From: Biscogniauxia marginata
Taxonomy: Eukaryota; Ascomycota; Sordariomycetes; Xylariales; Xylariaceae
Direction: 5' to 3'
Assembly: GCA_022695795.1 (NCBI GenBank)
Contig: MU404120.1
Coordinates: 62,001-126,000, forward strand
Length of the DNA stretch: 64,000 nucleotides
Under the pieces are notes generated by a model. The model had not been told where the DNA came from. It did not search any database and saw nothing but the letters and a program-made list of their open reading frames with translations. Positions 34,245-44,546 of the stretch are shown one piece after another. The translations under genes were made by a program, and so were the position numbers. Positions within the stretch are counted from its first letter, which is position 1, and each line of letters starts with the position of its first letter.

Positions 34245-36267
34245 TCACCCCCAGAGCTGCTGCCAGTCGTACCAGTTCGACGATGCTCCGAAGTCGAGGT
34301 TCCCTTCGAGTGCGGCATCTACAGCCCCCAGATCAAAGGTCGGGTCAAAATATCCAAAGACGTCCAAATCAGGGACTGCCTCTAGTAGTGCCCAGTTGTT
34401 ATCCCCTTGAATCGTGTTATCTAATAAGATATCAGAGGCGGCTGGTTCTGTTGCTAGATTATCTCCCTGAGAAGTAGAATCTACTTTTTTTGAGGAATCT
34501 GCTAGACCTGTCTCTTGGGCTAGAGACGCAACAGCCTTGTCCATCTCCTGAATGACTTGCTCAGCCATTGCTACCATGATCTTCGCCGTCCAGAACGTGT
34601 CCCCCAGAGACTTTAGTAACAAGGTGTTCTCCCGAAAGGCCTGCTTACCACGGTTTCGGAACATCGGGACTTTACTATAACGCATCTTTCTATATGATAC
34701 ACTGAGCGACAAAGATACCCCATACGGTATGATAGGCATATATGATAACAGACCAGGGAACTCCTCTCCGACAATAGAAGATATGCGGTCGGCTGACAGA
34801 GACCGTCGGGTGTTAGTCGCTGGAGTGGGCAGGTCTGTCGAAGTCGCATATGCTGGAGTCTGACTGGAGAGGATGGATACTGAATGGTAAAATATTTCCA
34901 GGGACGCTGGCAGTGTGTTAGGATATCTTTGAATGTTCATATTATGCTGATAACACGGTTGCTCACTCACCTAGACATGAATTCGACATTTTAGATGCGC
35001 CGGCATCCAGGATCATCTGCTCGAAGATGGGCAGCTCGATAAGCACAGCCTTTTCGTGTCTATTTGCAGGACGGTACAAGCTGATCACTTTATCAAGCAA
35101 ACTAATAATCATCAACAAGAGGCGAAACGGCGGCGGTTGTCTCCTAATGCAGTCATCCAAGTCCCATCCGATATCCCTTTCGTGTATAAGACAAGCGCGG
35201 CCGTAGAATGCCGCATTGATACGATCTAGGGCAAAGAGACAACAAAATATAGATCGAATCATCTGGCTCTTCTCAGTCCCCTCGTCAGCTGCCATCTGAA
35301 GTCCTAACGTATGCATCTGGTGGACCGCGCGACTATTGAAGAGAGCAGGAACATCGGCATCTTCAGGACAAGTAGGTTGTATGTATAATGACAGTGCGGC
35401 AAGAATACGTGTGAGGAAAATCCGATCCGTGATTAGCCCAGCATCGACCGATATCTGAATCGAGTTCGACAGCGAAGAACAGAATTCTTGTCGCGAGAGA
35501 AGTTCCCCCTTGGTGCTCAATCGCAAATGTTGTGTAGCCTCGGGGTCTGCTGCTGCTGCAAGGCTTACCACTTGCTGCATCACTCTATTCGCTGCCTCGT
35601 CCTGGGGAGGAGAGCTCAGCTGGGTGCTAAGGATTGGGAAGATGGGATCTAGCTTCTCTACATAGATATGCCGCAGGACAGCAAAGTCGGGAGCTGGCGG
35701 ACAACAGGGTAGATAGTGGCTAGACAAGTAGGACTTCAAGATGTCCTGGACAGTCCGTTGCGAGGGCAAGTTCGAGGCAGACGAGTCCGTGGACTTGTGT
35801 CCGTGAGACGTTTGAGGTTGCCAAACCCCAAATCCTCCGGGTGCCGAGACATCGCGACGAGAGCAGAGGCTCGTAGCCTCCATGAAGATGGCCTCGGGGT
35901 TCAAGTCGCCCACAAATCTCGAAGTATGGCCTCCCGAACTTGCAGATTCCTCAGGGGTCGGGATGGAGTCCAATGGCCCAGTAGTCAGTCGGCTAGGCGA
36001 TGTAACTTGAACGTGAGTATCAAGCTGGGGGTGCTGGGTTTCCCTACTAGGAGACACCGCTAACCCGAGCCGGCCGTTGCAACCTCCCGCATTGTTGTGC
36101 AGACATCGCTTCTTCCGCCGACGGCACCCTGGACAGGCTTGGGCTACCTGCTTCCTCTTCACAGGCAGGCCAGAGGTGTCGGATTCTACAAATTTCACCA
36201 TAGCGACGTGTAGGCTAGTGTCTCGTGCGGCATCGGTCTGTTCTTTTATCACCTCCGCTCCCTTCAT
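34245..36267 (-). CDS. Zn2Cys6-type fungal transcription factor with incomplete zinc cluster
   Basis: Two minus-strand exons, 36267-34971 and 34906-34245, encode 652 residues. The 64-nt intron has donor GTGAGT, a perfect CTAAC branch point and acceptor GCCAG; it joins NSCL to ASLEIFYHSV. The N-terminus carries half of a binuclear zinc cluster: QACPGCRRRKKRC (Cys45, Cys48, Cys55) and one further Cys63. The expected second CxxC and the final Cys are absent; the segment reads GCNGRLGLAVSPSRE, as if it derived from a CxxCxRLGLxCSPSRE form. The middle (about residues 175-440) is the fungal transcription factor domain, with FPILSTQL, FCCLFALDRINAAFYGRACLI-type sequence and DIGWDLDDC. The acidic C-terminus (DLDVFGYFDPTFDLGAVD) resembles an activation domain. 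It is divergent from the DUF1479 gene across 768 nt. Confidence 0.85.
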
Positions 36268-37035
36268 GTTAATTTAGTCGCCGACATCCACACCCTTGTC
36301 GGAAGCACCGAAAGTCAACAATTGGCAATTGAGGCCAGAAACCAGTAGGATCCTAGGAATTTCATATACGAGTATATGATCTGCTCTCCGGTGTAAGCAC
36401 TGCGGGGATTCTACTGGTACTAGCACGAGTATCGTACACTCTATTACATACTACCGAGGGAGACGGATGTCGGAGTTGCCCCTTTTAGTAGCTCCGCTCC
36501 GACGAAGGGGCCACTACTATTGCTACGACTACCTATTCAGGTATTTAGCCTCCAGAAACTAGACGGTCACGGTCGTAGGCGGTGCAAACTCAGATGACAA
36601 CTCCGACGAGTTCAGGTTCCGCGACTAGTCATCGAACTGTTGTTATCTTCTTCCCCGCATCGGGTTCCTTGAAATGAAGTATTCGAGACGTGCTACGTAG
36701 TATTTGCATTGCTTTTTGTCCATGAGACGTCCAGCTATGTCGCATATAGGAGTGCACACAAGATCATCCTCACTAACGGCCACGCCTCAAAGAGCAATTC
36801 CGACCGATATATAACATGATTCCCCATTCAGGATGTTCGCTTATATTAACCCCCGGCTGGTCCTTTGACATGAGAGATCGTGGTTGACTTATGTAGTAAA
36901 CTAATGGCTTCAGAGCTTGGTTCCCTTATGCAAAATCGAGCCCTATTCCATATATCCACGCGGGTTGTTTATAGCTAGTCAATTTGCCCAAATAGAATAC
37001 CGTATACCGGAATCTTTCAAGTGCCTCAACTCAGA
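36268..37035. other. Bidirectional promoter region (regulator / DUF1479 oxygenase)
   Basis: 768 nt between divergent starts, with no gene inside. CGG and CCG triplets are scattered; I found no clear inverted CGG pair that would mark a Zn2Cys6 site. Confidence 0.45.
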
Positions 37036-38646
37036 ATGGCATCCTCCCAGGCTCCTAAGAGGGAGGGTAATATTTCCGATTCTTTTCTATCTCTTTCAGG
37101 AGGCGATAAATCAACGCTGCCCGAGAGATTCCTCGAGCTTAAGAAGACATTAGTTGCCGGCCGTGAGGATCGCGTCATTGCTAGTTGGTATAGACTTCTC
37201 GACCAACTTAAACGTGAGAACGAAATAGTCGCAAGAGAAGGGCCGAGTATCGTCCCAAGCGTCGAGTTCAAAGATCTAGAATCGGATCTGACGAGGCTCA
37301 AAGGAGAGCTCAAGAAAAGGGGAGTTGCCGTCATCAGGGGTGTAGTACCGGAAGATGAGGCTCGCGCGTTCAAAGATGAAATCGAGGAGTACGTAAAACA
37401 AAACCCCTCGACTAAAGGTGAGGCTTTCCACAATTACGAACCGAGAAATACTCGCTCTGACTGATTATAGCATTCCCGCCAAACAACCCACAGGTCTACG
37501 AGCTGTACTGGTCGGCGCCTCAGCTTCGAGCACGGTCGCATCCAAATCTGCTAAAAGTCTCGACAGCGCTCATGAAGTTCTGGCATTCCTCGGACCCCGA
37601 CAGTGCCATATCCTTGTCACAGGCGCTGTCGTATGCTGACCGCCTACGGATCAGGCAGCCCGGTGATGCCACCTTTGCCCTAGGCCCTCACATGGACGGG
37701 GGCAGCGTGGAGAGGTGGGAAACTCACGGGTACGGGCGCGGCCACGTCTACGACAAGATCTTCGAGGGCGCGTGGGAAGAATACGACCCGTGGGACGCGA
37801 GCAAGCGAGTCCCCGCCGTCATAGACAACTACAACGGGCTCGGCGCCTGCTCAATGTTCCGCATGTATCAGGGGTGGCTGAGCATGAGCCATACGAAGCC
37901 GTTCGAGGGCACCCTGATGGTGAACCCGCTGCTTCAGCTCTCGGCAGCGTACCTACTCCTTCGCCCCTTTTTCCAGCCGATTAAGGAGATAGATGAGGTG
38001 CCGCGCGATGCGTTTCTCGCGGCGGACAATTGGAAATTCGCCGGCAACGAGATGACAAGCGAGCTCCAGGGGGCAAGGCCTGGTTACGGACAGGAGTTCA
38101 GTGCGGTGCTACACCCGCACCTTGAGCTTGACAAGACAAGTGAGTAACTCCTATGGTTCTCCTTATTCCGTTTTTATCCTGCCGAGTAAAAGCGTTACTA
38201 ACTGTATGTGTTCCAGTGGTGCACATGCCGCAGGTAAAACCCGGCGACTTTGTAGCATGGCACTGCGATGGTAAGTAGTAATGATTCCCTCTACTAAGCA
38301 CCAGACACTGATGATCTCAACAGTTATCCACGCAGTCGACAAGATCCACAATGGCCAGTCAGATTCGAGTGTATTATACATCCCGATTTGTCCAGTCACC
38401 GAGTCGAACGCCAAATATCTTCTACGCCAGAAGCACGCATTTCTTGACGGCACGCCTGGACCGGACTTCCCCGGCGGGAAGGGCGAGTCGGAGCACGCCA
38501 ATCGACCTACGCCGTCATATCTACAATCCTGCACCGACGATAGTGGGCTGCGAGCTTTCGGGTTCAAGGAACTCGTAGCTGCCGATAGCGATAGCCCCGG
38601 GGCGATAAATATCGCTACAAGAGCGAACGAGATCCTAGGTTTCTAG
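37036..38646 (+). CDS. DUF1479 protein, putative 2OG-Fe(II) oxygenase
   Basis: Four exons, 37036-37417, 37471-38139, 38217-38270 and 38324-38646, encode 475 residues, the usual length for this family (bacterial YbiU and fungal relatives). The N-terminal helical part includes LKKRGVAVIRGVVPEDEARAF, a typical lead-in of Fe(II)/2-oxoglutarate enzymes. The double-stranded beta-helix core has the metal pair in LGPHMDGGSVERW and the distal histidine in WHCDVIHAVDKI, after KPGDFVAW. Thus a complete His-x-Asp...His triad is visible. The substrate is unknown. The 54-nt third exon and the intron ahead of the distal histidine are well supported by splice signals. Cytosolic. It lies divergent to the Zn2Cys6-like regulator, which may control it. 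Confidence 0.9.
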
Positions 38647-39281
38647 GAATTATTGTACTAGGCACATGGGAAAACCCTTGGGACATACGTGTGGCAGATC
38701 GCTGCAGGATTGTCACGAAAGTCATAAGAAATTTCGAAAATAGGTAGGATGAAAGGTAGCGTTGAAGCCAAAGTCAACTTGAAAGTGGCTCTTTTGCGCA
38801 AGTTATAGCGATAGTGTATCTCTGGAAGGTCAACAGTACTAAGAGTTTGTTAGCTACATCAAAGTCATTCGAATTCACTCTAGAATGAGATTGGTATACT
38901 TAACTTGAATATATGCACCTTGCCCAACTTCCTTCTAAGTAACATATAAAAAAGGATTTTTGACTTATTATTGAGCAGGCATCCAGCCTATCACCATTCC
39001 TATACTCTATGAAATTAGAGATCAGCATAGAGGTAAGAATATTCATGGATATGATGGCTGATAGGGACCTGGTATCGCCACGGTTGTATGGTATGATGAT
39101 TAGGTAGCTGTCTGAATCTATATTCTTAGATTTCTATTTTGTACACATATTTTTCTTTGTTACTGTATGATCCCAACCATGACCTTAAGTTATATGTATC
39201 ATTTTAATTCACCGTGGTATAACTTACTGACATAAAAACATTGACCAAGTGTTCCCTTATATTCACCCTGTGATGCCTTAA
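38647..39281. other. Intergenic region between convergent genes
   Basis: About 0.6 kb, AT-rich, between the DUF1479 and dehydrogenase genes. No feature seen. Confidence 0.5.
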
Positions 39282-40322
39282 TTACTCACTTCTGATCCAT
39301 TGCGTCGGCAACGCGGATAAAGTTAAAACCTTGGGATTAGGGTCCAGCTCTTGACCATTAGGTAACATGCTCCTGGCAACGTCGGCCCATGCCTCAGCTA
39401 GATCAAACGTCTGCTTACAGCGCTGTCGTACTGTCATCAGGGCGTCGGGGCCGATACATATCCTGGAGGGCCAAGGGCGTCCGGCGGCTTTTCCTTGCCC
39501 ATGCACGAGATCTACAAGGAAGGTCGCGAACTTCGTCTTGTCATTAAACACGAACGAGCTTCCAAAGTCAGCAAAGAATTGACCGAAGGCCGACGCATAC
39601 TCCGGCAGCGACGGAGGTTTGGCGCCCGCTTCGCCCTCCCTCGGGACCCCGAGATCCGTGGCGAAAGAGCCCGACGCAATGCATGCCGTTTTCATGCCGA
39701 AAGAGGCAACCTCCTTCTGCAGGCCTTCGACGAGGACTTGGTCACGTCAATAATTTCTTGGGGGGATCAAGGGAGAATGGGTAGCGGTTTACCGTCCAGT
39801 GCTGCCTTTGCCGCCGCGTAGTGACTGAAGAATGGCAACGGTCCCCAAGCTACACAGGAGCCCATGAATACGATTTTCTCAGACTTCTGTCCACGGAAAT
39901 GCGGTAGAACACTCTGTGTGACACGCATCGTGCCGTATACGTTGACATCAAAGATGCGATGCATGAAGTCGTCGCTTGAAGGACCATGGTTAGTCCCGAG
40001 AACGTAACGTATCTTCCAGGGCTAGGAGGCCTTACTCGGCTTCCTCGACAGTGCTCGGCCATGACGCTCCCGCATTATTAACCAGAACATCCAACCCCCC
40101 GAATATGCCAATGGCCTTCTGGACCTGTGCATTTATAACGACCTTCGGCATAGTAATGTCCAGATCGAGAACAGCGACATTGTCGGACTTGAGATCGTGG
40201 AGGCGTTTCTCTGCATTGCGTCCCGTAGCAATGACCCTATCTCCACCACTAGCAATGCTCTCGACCATTGACTTTCCAAGTCCGGTTGTACACCCGGTCA
40301 CGAGCCAGATCAGCGGTGCCAT
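39282..40322 (-). CDS. Short-chain dehydrogenase/reductase (SDR)
   Basis: Three minus-strand exons, 40322-40036, 39974-39793 and 39736-39282, encode 307 residues. The ATG at 40322 (MAPLIWLVTG) is chosen over an in-frame ATG at 40436, because it starts directly at the first beta strand of the Rossmann fold. Classical SDR marks are complete: cofactor motif TGCTTGLG, DLDIT, NNAG (residues 82-85), DVNVYGT, Ser135 in MGSCVAWGP, and Tyr148/Lys152 in SHYAAAK. The Arg after beta 2 (ATGRN) favours NADP(H). The third exon adds the substrate-binding C-terminus (EGLQKEVASFGM...). Fungal relatives include oxidoreductases of secondary metabolism and general carbonyl reductases; the substrate is not evident. 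It converges on the DUF1479 gene. Confidence 0.92.
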
Positions 40323-43311
40323 TTCTGGAAGAAGCGCTTTACTTAGAGGGGTGTTGTGAATACTGGATTTAGCGTTTGAGCTGATGAGTTTATAAAAAAG
40401 AGGCGTACTGAAAATGAAGATTAAGAGAGATGCCAACGGAACTTATACTTGCTACTGTCATCCTTTCGGCTACAGTTGAAATTCAGCATATTTGTTATCC
40501 AGCGTGTGCCTGGAACTCCGCGTTCCGTATAAGTGTAAAACCAGCCGTAGCCGCATAGCTAGCTAGCTAGCTTTCGTGACTGGATAAATTGGCGATAAAT
40601 TCAGAAATATGGTTATTAGTCTGTATATGTATATACGAGAGTAGTAGTGTTCTACTTTATTTGAATGGAATCTACCAGCGCCGTGGTAAAATGAAGCTAC
40701 TTTGTCAAGCTTAAAACAAATACAGTAGTAGAATAGTAGGATTCGTATCGTTTAGTAATTTTATATGATCACTTTTATAAGATAAATGCCGGGGGTTGCT
40801 TTTTTGAGACCACCTCTCCTTTAATTACTTTCGTTTCTAACAGGGTTAAAAAACTAAATATTCTATGATAAGAAGACTATACAACTCATTCGTGCAACAT
40901 CGAATCCTTATTACTACGGTTACTTACCTTATATAAGCTATACGTATAAGCGTTATATAATATTTCTACTTCTTTCTCCGGTGCGATGTGGTAAGTTGCC
41001 CCGTTCGTGATAATAAAGCTGAGATATCTCCGTCGCCTGTGGTGGGCTGAACCAGATCGCCGCGGTCAAGATATGCTGCGGAGCGACGGCATCCACCTTT
41101 TCGATGACTAGGCTCAGTACCTAGGGCCTCTACAGGCAGCTTCTGGTGTGAGTACAACCCTCCCAGTTCCCTATTCAGAAGGTTTACAAACAAGATCTAT
41201 CTATCTTGTCCCTATATAATCACCTTGTTGAGAGTGTATTTCAAACTTGGCCCGGCTAATAAAACTAACCAAGCAAAGTGACTAAAATACCCACGGGCTT
41301 TGAAAGAGAGTATATGTGATTTCTTAGGATGTATATAAATACATTAGTTACAAGTCATTGTGATCGAGTGCCCACCTTGGGGGTGTTAAGTTGGCAGTAC
41401 AATTACCAAGAGCCATAAGATCAATGTCTTCAGTAATAAACAATGTATTCCACAGCCATGTTATGACGTATAAGTGATGCTAGCTGGTTTATCTATATTC
41501 TATTCCTGTAGTGTTATAATGTTGTGTGTACTTGGCTGTCTCTACGATATCGAGTCTATTAAATATTCAAGATCAGAGTTGTGATAATTTTACTAAATCA
41601 TCCTCTTTGGCTGAGCATGCTCGTAGAAGAAACGAGCAAGGCCTACTCTGATCCCACAAATTAGAGTGCTCGTTGCTCGCTTTGCTACTCCATCCTCTAT
41701 CAATAATTGATCTGCTATGGGCATCGCATCTTTCGGGTGGAGTACGCCCTTCTCTAGCTGCTTCTGTTGGCGATAGGTAGGTAGTCTGTGTGGTATTGGG
41801 AAGACAGTCAAATATACCGTCTGCACTGTCGGCGCCTCGTGTATTCAAATTCGTCTGATACAGATCTGCCGAAACGCCCATCGCCGGCGGCTTTATAGAA
41901 GGTAATATCACCTTGTGACGGGTGTTGAACAACCTTCGCAATACGGGGTCGCGCTTGGCGTCAATGACATACTACCTCAAATAGATTCGAAGTCCCAAGA
42001 TGACGAGACCAAATTCGAGCTCGCCAACCTAGCTCCGACCCCGACTCGTCGAGTTATCTAGTCTATCGGAGCTTAGTCCACGGGTCGGACGGGATTGATG
42101 TAATGATCATAGTTCTTGCCGTTGTCGTACTATTCTCATTTCTTTGGCGATCGGCTTTTCTGGGGAGGTGGTGTCGAGTTCGTCGGCTTCCCGCGCAGCT
42201 GATTTCGCAGCTCGTCGAAGAAATGGGATAGAAACCCGTTCATTTCAATACCTGGCTCCTCTGGAGACGACAACGTATCAGATACTGTTGAGCATACAGG
42301 CAGGTGGGTTTCAGGGTATGAAATGACATACTAGTGGCCTCTCCTTGCCGCAACGGCTCGTGGGGGTTGCGGCCGTGCCTGATGTCCTGGATATGATTGT
42401 GGATGCGTTGAACTCCGCGATGGAAGCCGGGCGAACGGAGGATCTATGCGATCATTTACGGTTAGGGAAAGGGACCTATGTGGCCGAGTTTATACCGATA
42501 TACTCGTCAGTGTTCGCTTACCTTTTCGACGATATAGTCCTGGGCGAGTTAGCATAGGTCCGCAAAGCGAAGGGCTGTGGCTGTTAATGTACCTCTGCCA
42601 AGAGGATGGCCGTGATGAGGAACCGCGGTCCCATTTCAACCTAATTAGATGTGTAGGTAAGAGAGAATTCCGCACTTGTACCAACGTAGGTATATCGAGG
42701 TCTAGCTGCCGTGTAAGGGTGAAGATAAGTTGAATCGCGTATCGCCACGGACAAACATCAAGAGTCGAAATGCCGAAGTTTAGGTACCTAAAGGTGAGCC
42801 TTTTGACGGGGCCTCAAAGATTTAGCGCCAAAAATGACGCCGTGTATGCGGGTAGCTCATTATGTAATACGGCATGTTCGTTTTAGGGGTTTCTATGCAT
42901 TTAGCTGAAGTTTTGCATCTTCCAGAAACAAAATCAGCCGCATACGAAAATTGGTTGGCCAAAGTTGAGATGTACAGTACTCACTACCAAACAATTGTCA
43001 TATATGTGTGGCTACCTAGACATGTAGGTAAGATTACTCAATTGCCATCGGATGGCGTGGTCCTATCTGAACGAGAGTATCTGAGAACGTGGTATATGTT
43101 TTGCATTCGTGACCACTTAATGAATGACGACTGTTAGTGCTGCCCCCGATATGTACATAACGCTGCAACCAATCAGATCGACGATCTGACACTTCAGATG
43201 TACCCGCCGCTAGTATAGAATCGGAGATTTCCTTGCCGGGCCCCTGTGTTATTTTTATCGTTATATCGACTCATCGCGCGGGTTGCGACGTTCATCATCG
43301 ACCATCCCGCT

Positions 43312-43352
43312 CCCAGTCCCAGTCCCAGTCCCAGTCCCATTCCCATTCCCAT
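43312..43352. repeat. CCCAGT/CCCATT hexamer tandem repeat
   Basis: About five copies of CCCAGT followed by two of CCCATT, outside genes. It is not the fungal telomere repeat (TTAGGG). Confidence 0.75.
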
Positions 43353-44421
43353 GTAGTAGCCAGGATGATAATGCCGAATACATACCTAGGTACGTCTACA
43401 TAGATAGACAATTATAATTATCCCCACCAAACTTGGGTATTCTATCCAGGCTCGGATGTGTTTGTATATTTAAGGACTGATTCGAGAGCAAACTCGGTCG
43501 ATTCTATCCTTGTTTTATGCACCTGTTCGTCATGTCCGAAATAGTACAATGCTTGGTCGCAAAGAAGCTATGATTAGAGAGAAGAAGGGGGCAAAAGCAA
43601 ATAAGTTTCCTATAAACCGTACCTTAGTTATGTATATATAGTAAGTATTCGTGGATTTCTTATAACACTATTTTCCCGAACTTGAAGTTCCTGAGTTGCT
43701 AAGTAGACTCTATATGAGTGTGCTTACCTAAGTATATCTGTACTGTGTACACTAGAAGCACTACCTCTACCTTTCTTCTCCTTTCAGCGTAGGAGGTACG
43801 TTCTAGTATACCTATTTTGTATAGTGGGGTTTGCCCCGTTCTGTGCTGCTTAGCGCATGTTTAGGCCTCTGGTTGGGGCTAGAATGACTTTGGTGTCCTG
43901 GCAACGTCTTACAGCAGGTACGTGTGTCAGGTACATAATGTATATCAAATGATGAGCCTATCAGAATTGACCAACGTAAGGACCGAGCGCGCGCGCGACA
44001 GAGACACCTTCCCCCAGTCAATCGAATGACAGTATCCATCGCCCATCATTCATCCATTTTTCGCATTTAAAAAAAAAAGAGGCTACTTTATTTCTCAACA
44101 TCCGCACATCCACCCATAATAGTAATAATACTCAACAACTGCTGTTGAACCTCACGGCCAGAGCTTCAGCTGACTACCAACTACAGCTAGGTTTTTTTTC
44201 CTTCTTCAGCTTGCGCGCCGGCATTCGCCGAAACTAGAAGCGAACAAGAAAAGAGGGAAGAAGAAGCAACCTTGGTGTTCGTCTTGGTCTCACCAGCCAG
44301 ATTACTATCACCACCATCTACCCCAATTGAACTAGACAGGCATAACCTATCCTTCACACAACATATCTGACTTGTATTCTTCTACGTACATCGTCGTGTG
44401 CCCATCATCCACACCACCCAT

Positions 44422-44502
44422 ATGACATCGTTTCGCATCTTGTTGCCGACTTCACCACCCAACGGATTTTATACTGCCTGCCCGCATTTCACCTACTCCT
44501 AG
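44422..44502 (+). promoter_or_regulatory. uORF (26 codons) ahead of the ApsB/Mto1-like gene
   Basis: ATG at 44422 to TAG at 44500-44502, ending 44 nt before the main ATG at 44547. The sequence upstream is a long CA-rich leader, so the uORF is probably in the mRNA. It may limit translation of the large MTOC protein. Confidence 0.4.
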
Positions 44503-44546
44503 GGCATAGATAAGAAAAAGCACCTCCCTCAGATGCCCCAGCAGAC

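Larger units (their letters stand above)
40323..44546. other. Gene-poor region with possible coding remnants
   Basis: About 4.2 kb with no gene I can name. The left 600 nt are AT-rich. On the minus strand 41573-41960 two frames look coding-like and may be joined by an intron or broken by a frameshift. On the plus strand a 42-codon frame from 42103 encodes a membrane helix (IIVLAVVVLFSFLW) and an amphipathic tail, but has no support beyond that. A CCCAGT hexamer repeat lies at 43312-43352. The last 450 nt form the leader of the next gene and carry a uORF. Confidence 0.4.

Noticed and set aside
42870..43137. 87-codon open frame (MFVLGVSMHLAEV...)
   Set aside because: No recognisable family and surrounded by non-coding sequence; could be chance, so not annotated as a gene.
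43312..43352. CCCAGT repeat as a telomere-like or origin element
   Set aside because: The unit is not the fungal telomere hexamer, and the array is short and internal.
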